Made by a program: the position numbers and the translations under genes. Below are positions 23,801 through 33,493 of a stretch of 64,000 bases of DNA, in pieces (positions within the stretch are counted from its first letter, which is position 1; every line of letters begins with the position of its first letter). The stretch covers positions 268,951,160 to 269,015,159 of the forward strand of contig CM037879.1 in NCBI GenBank assembly GCA_021292165.1. The letters are read 5' to 3'. Below the pieces are notes generated by a model. The model was not told where the DNA came from, searched no databases, and saw only the letters and a program-made list of their open reading frames with translations. This DNA is from Shinisaurus crocodilurus. Lineage: Eukaryota; Chordata; Lepidosauria; Squamata; Shinisauridae.

Positions 23801-24184
23801 TAGCTTGTCAAAGAAACTGAATTTTCCACTTTCTTTCCTCCTTTGGCAGTTCCTGTGCATATTTATACTCAGTTTTAATGTGATGCATGGTTTTATTTTA
23901 TTTATTCAGGTATTTATATTCTAATTTGGCTTGGAGGGGCTTCTTTGCTCTTCCACGTCTGACTCCAGCACCTTGTCAAACTAATGAATTGAAGTGTTAA
24001 CAAATATGAGGAGGAGAAAAGCCGATTTGTTAGTTTTGTTTATATAGAATACCCACAAGCTTCAGACTGTTTCTCTTCCATGCTGCCTTAGGTTACTACT
24101 CCTGTTTTCCTGGAACTGTTCTAACTACAGTAGGTCTCACAGCAAAACTTAACAAGCTTCTTAGGCTTTCCCCCCCTAATGTCT

Positions 24185-24201
24185 TCTCTCTCTCTTTTCT
24201 T

Positions 24202-24237
<36 letters not shown>
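24185..24237 (+). repeat. (CT)n microsatellite
   Basis: Pyrimidine run, pure CT in its second half. The flanks 22946-26407 contain short repeat scraps (such as CTTAAGTCCCATTCATTTCA at about 24890) and no gene I can support. Confidence 0.9.
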
Positions 24238-24239
<2 letters not shown>

Positions 24240-26407
24240 CTATCTGAGCTCTCTGCTCACAAAACTCTCTGCGCTGACAATGATATTACAAGTGTTTACA
24301 TTTTCCTCACCACAAGAAAGATGGTTACAAAAAGGACAACAACAATAACTGGTAAACATCAATCAGAATGATGCAGTATTGACTTTTCAAATTGAAAACA
24401 GTCTGATATGGCCACATGGGACAAGATCTGGAGCAGCATGGCACAAGAACATCTCTCCAAAAGAACACACAGAGATTCTTTTCAAAAGAACAACACCAAA
24501 AGAAGAAAAGAAACATTTTAATAGGGGAATGTCAGTAACATTCAGACATATTTATTTTATTACATGTCTTCCATCATATTGCTCAGGGCTACATGACATG
24601 TGTAGGGCTCCCATCCAGGCCCAGAACAGACCAAGACCTGTGTAGCTTGATAAGACTTATGTGTTACATGCATTCAGACCCTATAGGGCAAGTTTCTATT
24701 ATTGAATTAGCCACAGACTCCTGTACGCAAGTACATGACTGCTTGGAGAAAGTCCAGTGTGAACTTGGAAGCATATGCTGTGAATTACCAGTGTTTAAGT
24801 AAGAATTGCCTTGCTGGATCAGACCACAGCCCATTTAGATTAACATCATGGGCTGTATCCAATGGATTGTATCCAAGGTTAGTCTAACTTAAGTCCCATT
24901 CATTTCAATGGATGTCCACTAAGAGGACTAACATTCGACGCAACCCTATGTTTCCAGCAGTGGCCAGTCCCTTGACATTCACAGACTGAGCTTGAGTGTA
25001 ATGGCTACCTCCCTTTGGCCACAGCACCAGGCACTCAGATATACTTCATCAAAATTTAACTTTCACACATCCTTTTCCATTCCAGCTGATCATCATATGA
25101 ACTACTATTTAACTTTAAAAATAGGTGCCTAAGTGTGCTTTTCTGCTTCCCTCCTCATTTCTTTTTCCTCTTATGTTGTATCTTTTAGAATTGCAAGTCT
25201 GCATGCAAGAACTACCTTGGTTCTATTGATCATCTGCAAGCTGCCCTGGGGTAAAAATGCTTTACATAAATGCTTTACATAAAACACAGACATTCCATAC
25301 AGCTATCATTCATCACAGACTGATGAATTTGCCTACTCCAAGATCCACTGTATCTTGTGGTAGCGGATTCCATAACTTAATTTATGTTCCTTTTCATGGG
25401 TGTACACTGTGAAGAGATGCTGCAGCTGGTCATACAAATGGGCCTCACTCACTGGACACATAGGCCTGGTTCACATGTCATGGCTACCCAGAGTTTAAAT
25501 AAAACCTGGGTGGCTGTGAACAGGAGGGAGCAAGTTGGCTCCCAACTGACCAACTGCAAGAACAAACCATGGGTTACAAGTCTGGGCTGTTCTTCCCCCA
25601 ACAACCTCCAATTCCAGGCTCAGATGTCATGCTAAACAACCAAGGGGTGGAGCGTCCCTAAGTTGTATTAACTCAGTGGGAGCAGATGGGCGGGCAGGCG
25701 GGCACCAGAACACTTGCTTCCACTTCAGCATCAACAACCCACAGCTAAGAAACCATGGCTTGTTTTTGCTGCGTCAACCAAGTTATACTGGATGTCAAGT
25801 TGGCCAGGCTGATGGTGCAGCAGCAGTCTACAGCCCTCCTCTGAGATGTTTCAATGAAGTGTCATTTGCTTTCAGATCCTACTGTTCATGAAGTGCTGTG
25901 TGACAGGGTTCTCCCCTCACCCTTTCACTTAAAATAAAGGCAACAGAAAATGAAAAGGGAGCATGACATAGAAATGGGCTGGTAAACTAGCTCCACAGGA
26001 AGTTGTGGGTAATTGCATACTGACTTGCATCTAAATTTATCTGACTAATTAACGCTTTTCTTGATAAATAAGGCAATCTAAGGTCTTTGCTGTCCTGAGT
26101 CATTGTCACATGTCTGTACAATCCAACGACTTTTGATAAGGTTATACCATTGCAAAGACCAACTATTGTCTCTGTCCTCATTTGTCTCTAATTTAAGCAC
26201 CAGATTTGAAGGCCTCCCCAGTAAGCTGCATTTACTAATCACTCAAAAAATGATCAGAAACTGAAATGACTTTATTTTTGGTTTAAAAACAAACAAACAA
26301 AAACAGCTTCTAACCTGTGTTATCCATAGATGCCCTGATCCAGCTATGGGTAATATATGCATACACAGAAGCTGAGTTCCATATGTATTTGCCAGGTGGA
26401 TGGATAA

Positions 26408-26790
26408 TCATAAGAACATAAGAAGACCCATGCTGGATCAGACCAAAGACCTCTTTAACTCAATATTCTGTTCCCACAGTGGCCAACCAGATGCCTATGG
26501 AAAGCCCCCAAGCAGGACATGCGTGCAATAGTACCCTCCTCCCCATATTACCCAGCAAGGGGGTAATAGATAGCCATCATGATACTGGAGGTAATCATGA
26601 CTAGTAGCTATTGATAGCTTTATCTTCCATGGATTTGTCTAATCCCCTTTTAAAGCCATCCAAGCTGACAGCCATCACTATATTTTGTGGTAGCAAATTT
26701 CATAGTTTAACAACGCACTTTGTGAAGAAATACTTCCTTTTATCTGTCATAAAATCTCCCACCATTCAGCTTCATTGGATGATCTATGAA
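26408..26790 (-). mobile_element. CR1-group LINE 3' end
   Basis: Minus-strand copy ending in the octamer pair TTCTTATGTTCTTATG (26408-26424, seen as CATAAGAACATAAG). It includes CTGGATCAGACCAAAG in complement form and a degenerate ORF2 tail (GATAAAAGGAAGTATTTCTT). Same group as 807-1258. Confidence 0.75.
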
Positions 26791-26829
26791 ATCCAAAGAA
26801 TTCCTGAATGCTCTGGGGGATTTTCCAGG

Positions 26830-27345
26830 TAACAGTCTTGGTCACCCAGGCAGATGACCTTTACTGGGCGAGAGACAGGGGGTATGCAACCCTGTTGATT
26901 CTCCTTCATCCTTTAGCAGCTTCTGATTCTGTTGACCATGGTATCCTTCTAGACGAGCTCTGTGGGTTGAGAGTTGGTGGCACAGTGTTACAGTGGTTCT
27001 GCTCCTATCTTCAAGATAATGTTCACAGGATAGCATTGGGTAACCATACCTCAATTCCATAGCAGTTAAGCTGTGGGGTCCTGCAGGCTTCTGTTCTGTC
27101 CCTGATACTATTCAACATCTATATGAATGAAGCTATTGGGGGCAGTTATTAGGAGATTTGGAGTAAAGTGTAATCAGCACACTCTATTTCTCTGTATTGT
27201 CTGAATTAGGAGAGGCTGTGCAGGCCCCAGACCAGTGTCTTGATGCAGTGATGGGCTGGATAAGGGCTGATAAGCTGAAGTTGAATCCTGACAATCCTCT
27301 CACTGTGGATAGGTGGTTCCCTTGTCCAAGAATTAGAGAAATTGC
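26830..27345 (+). pseudogene. L2-type LINE reverse transcriptase fragment
   Basis: The forward strand encodes SDSVDHGILLDEL, LRVGGTVLQWFCSYLQ, then in other frames GVLQASVL-type and LILFNIYMNE sequence, and later AVMGWIRADKLKLNP. These are the middle RT motifs of an L2/Rex1-type ORF2 in the right order. Stops and frameshifts interrupt them and the YADD box has decayed. No endonuclease or 3' end remains. It is an old fragment, unrelated by position to the L2 pieces near 53-60 kb. Confidence 0.75.
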
Positions 27346-27412
27346 CTGTTCTGGATGGAGTTGTATTTTGTCTGAAGGAGCAGGTGTGTCATTTGCGGGG
27401 GTGATCTTAGCT

Positions 27413-27479
27413 ATGCTGGCTGGGGCATGCTGGAAGTTATAGGCCGTTTTTCTGTCTAAACGTGCATAGGATTGCACCC
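27413..27479. mobile_element. Harbinger-like MITE, half copy
   Basis: Only the right arm is present: GCTGGCTGGGGCATGCTGG, GTTATAGGCC, TCTGTCTAAACGTGCATAGG and the end ATTGCACCC, then TTA at 27480-27482. The left arm has been lost next to the L2 fragment. Confidence 0.55.
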
Positions 27480-28369
27480 TTAGGCATGCATTATTTGTTG
27501 GATTACTGTAGCTACATCCTCTCTGTCCTGCCATAAGGTCTTACCTCTGTGTCCCAAAGTAACTCCTGCCACTGCCTAGCAACATAAGCTGCCTTTCAAG
27601 AACAAACAATTGTCTAGAAATGTTCCCATAGGGACTTTAATAAAATAGTTATTTGGTGTGCACAGCAATTTACCATCATTATCTGTCATTAATACAACAT
27701 CCGAGGGAGATAACTCATTATCAGAAGTGTTAAACAGAGGAGAAACATGCACAAAAGGACAATGCTTCACCTAGAGCTGCCAAGCAAATGCATGAATCAA
27801 CAAGAACATGACCCTGTGGATATCAGAGGATTAGTAAGTCCCATCGTAGAAAATCAATCCTCTTGGGAATGGAAAAGGCAGCCTGAGTCACAGTGACTGT
27901 GATCCTAAACATATTTATCCAGAAGGAAAGGCCATGCCACGCCAGGTAAATGTCCTACACGGAGATTTGCAAACATGTGAATCCCGTGTGAATCCCACAT
28001 GCAGTGTGCCATCTGAAGCCCTATGCAGGCATTCAGCTTAACATGCGAAGGCTTAAATGTGTAAGGGAGTGCAGGGGCACATATTCTGGCCCTGCCCACA
28101 ATGTCCCTCTATGAACTTCAGCCCTGCCCCGTCCAGCCCCGACTTTCTCGTGTTGAGCTTGAAGGTGTGAAGGTGGTTTTTCTTCATATGTTTGAATGAA
28201 CACACTTAGAAGCCACCTTCCAGCTCAAGATGGGAATGGTGGGGCTAGAGAGGATGGGGATGTTGGAGTGGGGGCAGGGCCTGTGCCCCTGAAGTCCCTA
28301 CACACTTAAGCCCTCAGGTCTTAGGCCGAACACCTGCATAGGACTTGAGATTAATACAAATGTGAACTT

Positions 28370-28625
28370 TTCTACATGAGGCATTTATTGTGTGCTCATC
28401 ATTCCCTACTCATGCTTGTTTATGGTTTCTTTAGATGACATCATGACCCTCCAGTTTTGCTTGTTTTTAAACAGCACTTTCGGTGCATTTTTTAAAAACA
28501 GTGAAAACGTGGTATTATCTGAGAAAGCGAAAGAAAACACTGCTTCCACTTGTGTAATTGTGCTATTCCACCATACCACCGTGCCACCTAGAGGTTGTGT
28601 GAATTTTTCATCGCAGAATTCACAC
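28370..28625. repeat. Unclassified interspersed repeat, copy 2
   Basis: Partner of 172-430, with the same landmarks in the same order including GAGGCATTTATTG, TTTCTTTAGATGACAT and GTGCCACCTAGAGGTTGTG. 27484-28369 and 28626-29519 contain no gene that I recognise. Confidence 0.7.
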
Positions 28626-29519
28626 AGAAGTAGACCTACAACATAGTCCTCCACAACATTGTTGCTCTCTGTCGCCTGCACAATGTCCCCAAAATTTAAG
28701 CCTCTTAGCACTTACCATTTTCTTTTTGGAAAGAATCCATAAAATGCCCCCAGAATTTATTCATTTTGCCAGTGAGGTGTCTATCTCCCCAAAACCGGGC
28801 AATGTACTTGGGGTATAAAAACACCCCATGGGTTTTCCAAAGAAAACTGGTCAAAGGAAGCAGTCTTAAGTACTCTGGGTGTCAGTAGGTTGTCAAACCA
28901 TGGGATTTTATTGAGAAACATTTTCTTCAATAGACAGATTTGTTACAGGGGTAGAAAAATACCCCACAACATTAAAAAGGCCAGTTCTTAGTAATATAAG
29001 TTTACCTAGTTTTACCTTGACAATTTATAATACTTTTCTAATATTTTTGAGTTGATAGCATACTTCTTCTGACACGACAGACACATGGGGTTTTTTTGGT
29101 GGGGGCATTTTACCACCACAGGATACATTGGAAAATGGCTTGGGGTAGTAAAATGCTGCACAAACATGTTTGTGTATATCTTTTACAACCACTGCATGGA
29201 GCTAAACTCAAATAGGTGGGGGGGGGGGTTGCCCGCACCCCTTTGGCCCCATCCTCTTTTGCCTTTGGCTCTGCCCACCACTGGAATGCAGCCCCCAAGA
29301 GCTTTTGCAAAATGGAATTTGGCACCTGGGCTGAAAGAGTTTCCACACCCCTGATCTAGGGCTTTAAAAGTAAAAACCAACTCCTTGGAAGCAATAGCAC
29401 ACCATTCAAAATAGCATCCAAGGCATAGATGCCTTGAGATCAGGGTGAGATCAGATTAGAACCTCTTCACCACCCTCATTGCCCAGCAGATTACGCTACC
29501 AAGGCAGTGAGGACAATCG

Positions 29520-29860
29520 AGAGCCAGCATGGTGTAGTGGTTAGAATACACTGTTCTCCAACATAGCTGGCTGGGGCATGCTGGGAGTTGTAGGCCCAAA
29601 ACATCTGGGGACTCAAGGTTGGAGAACACTGGGTTAGAGTGTTGGACTCGGGAGATCCGGGTTCTAGTCCCCACTTGGCCATGAAGCTCACTGGATGACT
29701 TTGGGCCAGTCACTGTCTCTCAGCCTAACCTACCTCACATGGTTGTTGTGAGGACAAAATGGAGAGGAGGAGGACCATATAAGCCACCTTTGGTTCCTTG
29801 TAAAGGGAAAAAAGGTGGGGTATAAATGTAACAATAAATAAATAAATACAAATACAAGGC
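29520..29860 (+). mobile_element. tRNA-derived MIR-like SINE, split by a MITE
   Basis: The head GAGCCAGCATGGTGTAGTGG (29520-29539) with TTAGAA is interrupted by a palindromic MITE (29547-29631). It resumes with GGTTAGAGTGTTGGACTC, the B box GGTTCTAGTCC at 29660-29670, the core CTCAGCCTAACCTACCTCAC and an AATAAATAAATA tail. The tRNA-like promoter is broken between its A and B boxes by the insertion. Confidence 0.85.
29547..29631. mobile_element. hAT-type palindromic MITE inside a SINE
   Basis: The right arm is complete (GCTGGCTGGGGCATGCTGGG, GTTGTAGGCCC, ACATCTGGGGACTCAAGGTT, GGAGAACACTG). The left arm is internally deleted to CACTGTTCTCCAAC. The flanks GGTTAGAA (29539-29546) and GGTTAGAG (29632-29639) match 7 of 8. 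Confidence 0.75.
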
Positions 29861-29913
29861 TCTTAATCCTTATCGCAGAAAGCACAGGCTGCCCCTTGAT
29901 GAATTCTGGTTTA

Positions 29914-30050
29914 GGGTGCAATCCTATGCATATTTAAACAGAAAAAAAGTCCTGCAGTTCACGGCATGCCCCAGCCGTCCGTGCCAGCTCAGGAAGGACC
30001 AGGAGAGTGGTAGGACTTTTTTCCGTCTAAACATGCATAGGATTGCACCC
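29914..30050. mobile_element. Harbinger-like palindromic MITE, copy 2
   Basis: It starts GGGTGCAATCCTATGCAT and ends ATGCATAGGATTGCACCC. The flanking trinucleotides are TTA (29911-29913) and TAA (30051-30053). The internal core GGCATGCCCCAGCCGT is more diverged than in copies 1 and 3. Confidence 0.7.
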
Positions 30051-30702
30051 TAAATTTCAAGTCTGATCTGAAACAGATCGGGTGGTGGAGGGCAGAGTCC
30101 TACAACCATTAGCACAATCTGGTTTATCCCAGATTTCAGTGGTGTTTAGCTTTTCACATCACTAGAAACATCCATGAGGCGAGCGACTGCACACGCTAAA
30201 CAGGGGCGACAATTCTCACTCGGAGCAATTTATAGTTGCTTCAATGTGACAGCCATTATATGTAAATTAGATCTTAGCGGGGAGCAAAAACCTATCCGCC
30301 AAGTCTCCCAGACAGAGGGTTTTCTTCTCTTTCTAGCACACATCCAGTACACCCACTGTTTCATCACCAGCTGAAACAGGCTTTGATGTCCTCCAAAATG
30401 AGGTGTTGTGGGGGGCGTGATGGGAACTTAGACAAAGAAAAATGATATCCCCTAAAAACGGTCCATAAATTAAGTATCAGATTTGAAATATTATTCATAA
30501 AATCTATCCAACTCAATTTAAAAACCAATGAAGTTTTATTGCTCCCTTAACATCAATGAGGTTTATATACACAAAAAAATAGTATTTTCCCATTTCTTTT
30601 TCCAGGCAGGATTCCTGTGCTTGAAGGTCAGGCAAATTTATTTAGCAAATGAAGTGAAGCTTTTCCCAGCATGGAAAGCCAGTGTGGTGTAGTGGCTAGA
30701 AG

Positions 30703-30829
30703 CAGCCTTGGGTCCCCAGATGTTGCTGGACTACAACCCCCATCATCCCCAGCCAGCATGGCTAATGACCAGTGGTTATGGGAGTTGTAGTCCAACAACA
30801 CCTAGGGACCCAAAGTCAGGGAAAGGCCG
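30703..30829. mobile_element. hAT-type palindromic MITE (first of tandem pair)
   Basis: Begins CAGCCTTGGGTCCCCAGATG, with core GGACTACAACCCCCATCATC mirrored by GGGAGTTGTAGTCCAACAAC, and ends near GGGAAAGGCC. The flanks share GCTAGA: GCTAGAAG on the left, GGCTAGAG on the right, with a one-base offset. Confidence 0.65.
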
Positions 30830-30837
30830 GGCTAGAG

Positions 30838-30973
30838 CAGGGTCAGGCAACCTAGTGACCTCTGGATGTTTTGGACTACAACTCCCATCATCCCTGACCA
30901 TTGGCCCTGCACGTTGGGGGTGATGGGGGTTGAGTCCAACCTCATCTGGAGGGAGCCAGGCCGCCTAGCACTG
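30838..30973. mobile_element. hAT-type MITE with perfect 8-bp duplication (second of pair)
   Basis: Starts CAGGGTCAGGCAACC and ends GCCTAGCACTG, with GGACTACAACTCCCATCATC inside. The flanks GGCTAGAG at 30830-30837 and 30974-30981 are identical, an exact 8-bp target duplication. Confidence 0.8.
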
Positions 30974-31337
30974 GGCTAGAGTGTCAGACTAGGACTGGGA
31001 GCCTACCCCACAGACTGGGAGACCTGAGCTCAAATGCCCTGCAGCCACAGGGCTCACCAGGTGAGTCATCTCTCAGCCTAGCCTCCGTCACAGCCTGCTG
31101 CCTTGAGCTCCTTTGAGGAAAGGTGGGAAAGAAACATACCGGTAATAAAGCTGCTGCTGCTCCTGCTAATTTTTCCCCTCACCTTCAGCTTTTAGACATA
31201 GCAGCCCTGCCAGAAAAAAAACGCTGCCCACCCTATACAGATATACCTTGGATTGCAAGCATAATTCGTTCCGGAAACGTGCTTGTAAACCAAAGCACTT
31301 GTATATCAAAGCGAGTCTCTGGCTTTGTTACACAGGG

Positions 31338-31376
31338 CTCTATATTTATATATATATATACATACTGTATATATGT
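31338..31376 (+). repeat. AT-rich (TA)n tract
   Basis: Alternating TATATA run with a few interruptions. Confidence 0.85.
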
Positions 31377-31432
31377 ACTTACTCTTGTCCGGGCCTCTCC
31401 AGATATGAAAAGTGGTATAGTTCAGTAGCTAA

Positions 31433-31554
31433 GGGTGCAATCCTTGGCAAGTTTAGAGAGAAAAAAGGCCTACAACTCCAGCCAGCTCTGCTGGCTGGGG
31501 CATGCTGGGAGTTGTAGGCCTTTTCTCTCTCTAAACACGCATAGAATTGCACCC
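31433..31554. mobile_element. Harbinger-like palindromic MITE, copy 3
   Basis: The ends are GGGTGCAATCC and its complement, with TAA directly outside both (31430-31432 and 31555-31557), a 3-bp target duplication of the TWA type used by PIF/Harbinger. The core GGCCTACAACTCC and GCATGCTGGGAGTTGTAGGC is the one also found in the hAT-type palindromes. Confidence 0.75.
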
Positions 31555-31623
31555 TAAGACAGTGAGCTATGAATAAGAAAGTCCCAGTTAAAAAATCACC
31601 TCTAACATGAACTGACTAGATGA

Positions 31624-31624
31624 A

Positions 31625-31690
<66 letters not shown>
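31624..31690 (+). repeat. (AAT)n microsatellite
   Basis: About 22 uninterrupted AAT units between the Harbinger-like MITE and a MIR-like fragment. Confidence 0.95.
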
Positions 31691-31691
<1 letters not shown>

Positions 31692-31820
31692 GAAGATGGC
31701 CTTAGGCAAGCCACTCTCTCTCAGCCTCAGTCTCACCATCTGCAATATGGGGGATAATAATAGTGATATATCTTAAACAATGCCTGAAAGTGCGATAGAA
31801 ATGTTAAGCATTATCATCAT
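31690..31820 (+). mobile_element. MIR-like SINE core fragment
   Basis: GGCCTTAGGCAAGCCACTCT, CTCAGCCTCAGTCTCACCAT, and a GAAAGTGCGATAGAAATG tail follow the MIR core wording, without a tRNA head. Confidence 0.5.
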
Positions 31821-31911
31821 GTCTGTAGTTGAGAGTAGGGATATCTCCATTACAAGGAGGGGGGAGGGAGCAGCAAGCATATACCCTTGAAATGAACTGT
31901 TACAGAATACA

Positions 31912-32345
31912 TAAATTTATTTATTTATTTATTTATTATATTTATGAATCGCCCATCTGGCCAGACATCCGGCTACTCTGAGCGATGTACAATCCAATAA
32001 AATACAAGGGGGAGGGGGCATACACACACAATATAAAACACAATTAAAAACAGTAAAAAACTTTAAAATCCTAACCCACCCCATATTCCCACCTGAAAAG
32101 CCACGTTTTTAATGCCCAGCGGAAGCTAATCAAGGAAGGGGCATGGCGGAGGTCACTGGGGAGAGAGTTCCATAAATTGGGGGCTGCCATAGAAAAGGCC
32201 CTCCTCCTAGTCCCCACCAGCCTGGTTTCTCTGGCTGATGGGACAGGGAGAAGGCCGTCTGTGGCAGATCTTGTTGAGCGGCCTACTTGATGTTGCTGGA
32301 GGCGCTCCTTGAGATATATTGGACCGGAGCCGTACAGGGTTTTAA
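31912..32345 (-). mobile_element. L2-type LINE 3' end, copy 2
   Basis: Same subfamily as 6380-6755 but extending further 5' on the minus strand (TCCGGTCCAATATATCTCAA and CGCTCCTTGAG complement). It encodes a short LLPVPSARETRLVGTRR-like and LKTWLFR segment of ORF2, then the 3' UTR and an AATAAATA tail at 31915-31940. Confidence 0.75.
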
Positions 32346-32581
32346 ATAAATACTAATATTGTTGTTGATTTGTTTTTCATTGACAGAATTTTTTTTCGAA
32401 GAGGAAAAGGAGAATTTTGTTTTGGTTTTGTCTTTTCTGGAAGATTCTCAGCCAGGTTTATATCTCAAACAGGATTTCATATGCTTCCGTTTTGCTCCTG
32501 TCATGATTCCCATGGAAGAGAAAGTACTCATGAGTAATTATGTTGCTGGAACCCTGGAAATAACACAGACACACTCTAGAC

Positions 32582-32702
32582 CAGGGCTCTCCAACCTTGG
32601 GTCCCCAGATGTTGCCTGACTGCAACACCCATCATCCCTTACCATTGCCCATGCAATGGCTGGAGTACAAGAACATCTGGGGACCCAAAGTTGGGAAAGC
32701 TG
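32582..32702. mobile_element. hAT-type palindromic MITE
   Basis: Starts CAGGGCTCTCCAACCTTGGG, ends CCCAAAGTTGGGAAAGCTG, with partly diverged inner arms. The flanks CTCTAGAC (32574-32581) and CTCTACAC (32703-32710) match 7 of 8. Confidence 0.8.
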
Positions 32703-33113
32703 CTCTACACTATCAGATCCAGCTAAAGTTAGTTGTGAAAGCAATGGAAATTGTTAATTGCAACGAAGTTGCTTAATTGCTTTCACTGGGATTTAGTGAC
32801 TAACTGGATTTAGGGCCTATTGATTTCAGTAGACTCAGAGTCATTTTCTATGTTAGACTTGCACAAGCCTTCTAACCATGAGGGAGCTGACAATCTCTTG
32901 GGATAGATTTCCTTTATAGCTGGACTGAAGCAGGGTAATAGTGCAATCTGATATGTATCTACTCAGAAGTAAGCCCCATTGAGTTCAGTGGGGCTTCTTC
33001 TGTTAATCATGGAGTTTTAGGATGCAATCCTGTACTGAGCAAGGGAGAGGTGACGGCCTTCTTAGAAGGAGGAAATGCATGCGGTGGGGGGGGGGGATTG
33101 TATATCTCTAGAG

Positions 33114-33219
33114 CAGTGTTCTCCAACCTTGGGTCCCCAGATGTTGTTTTTGGCCTACAACTCCCAGCATGGGAGTTGTAGGCCAAAAACATCTGGGGAC
33201 CCAAGGTTGGAGAACACTG
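33114..33219. mobile_element. hAT-type palindromic MITE, near-perfect
   Basis: Starts CAGTGTTCTCCAACCTTGGG and ends with its inverted copy. The centre TACAACTCCCAGCATGGGAG leaves almost no loop. The flanks CTCTAGAG (33106-33113) and CTCTAGTG (33220-33227) match 7 of 8. Confidence 0.85.
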
Positions 33220-33227
33220 CTCTAGTG

Positions 33228-33330
33228 CAAGGGTGGGGAAACTTTTTTTCTGTTGAAGGCCTCGTCCCTTCCAGGTAATCTGTTGGGGGGGGCATACCAG
33301 TGTTGATAGGGGCCAGAGCAAAAAGTGGGT
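33228..33330. mobile_element. Left end of another hAT-like element (partial)
   Basis: CAAGGGTGGGGAAACTTTTT begins exactly after the 8-bp flank of the preceding MITE and resembles common hAT-type ends (CAGGGGTGGGGAA). The right end is not identifiable; the sequence runs into low-complexity DNA. Confidence 0.4.
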
Positions 33331-33399
33331 GGGGCCATCCCTTTACTCACTCTCTCTTTCTACCACCCCGTCCCATCTTCCTCCCTCTCTGTCACCCCC

Positions 33400-33401
<2 letters not shown>

Positions 33402-33481
<80 letters not shown>

Positions 33482-33493
33482 GCACGCGCGCCT
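33402..33493 (+). repeat. Composite (CT)n-(GT)n-(GC)n tract
   Basis: A CT run changes into GT and then into a CG/CA alternating tract at about 33466-33491. The long ORFs through it on both strands are low-complexity artefacts. 33494-34909 shows nothing else I recognise. Confidence 0.95.

Larger units (their letters stand above)
30675..31150 (+). mobile_element. tRNA-derived SINE carrying two tandem MITEs
   Basis: The SINE head AAAGCCAGTGTGGTGTAGTG is followed by GGCTAGA, then two palindromic MITEs (30703-30829 and 30838-30973). SINE sequence resumes with GGCTAGAGTGTCAGACTAGG, a diverged B-box region, TCTCAGCCTAGCCTCCGTCA and a tail. Both insertions use the same SINE position. Confidence 0.75.

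Noticed and set aside
29520..29680. Possible tRNA gene
   Set aside because: The A- and B-box-like motifs belong to a tRNA-derived SINE interrupted by a MITE; no cloverleaf can form.
31624..31690. CRISPR-like array
   Set aside because: It is a plain AAT microsatellite; there are no repeat-spacer units anywhere in the window, which is eukaryotic.
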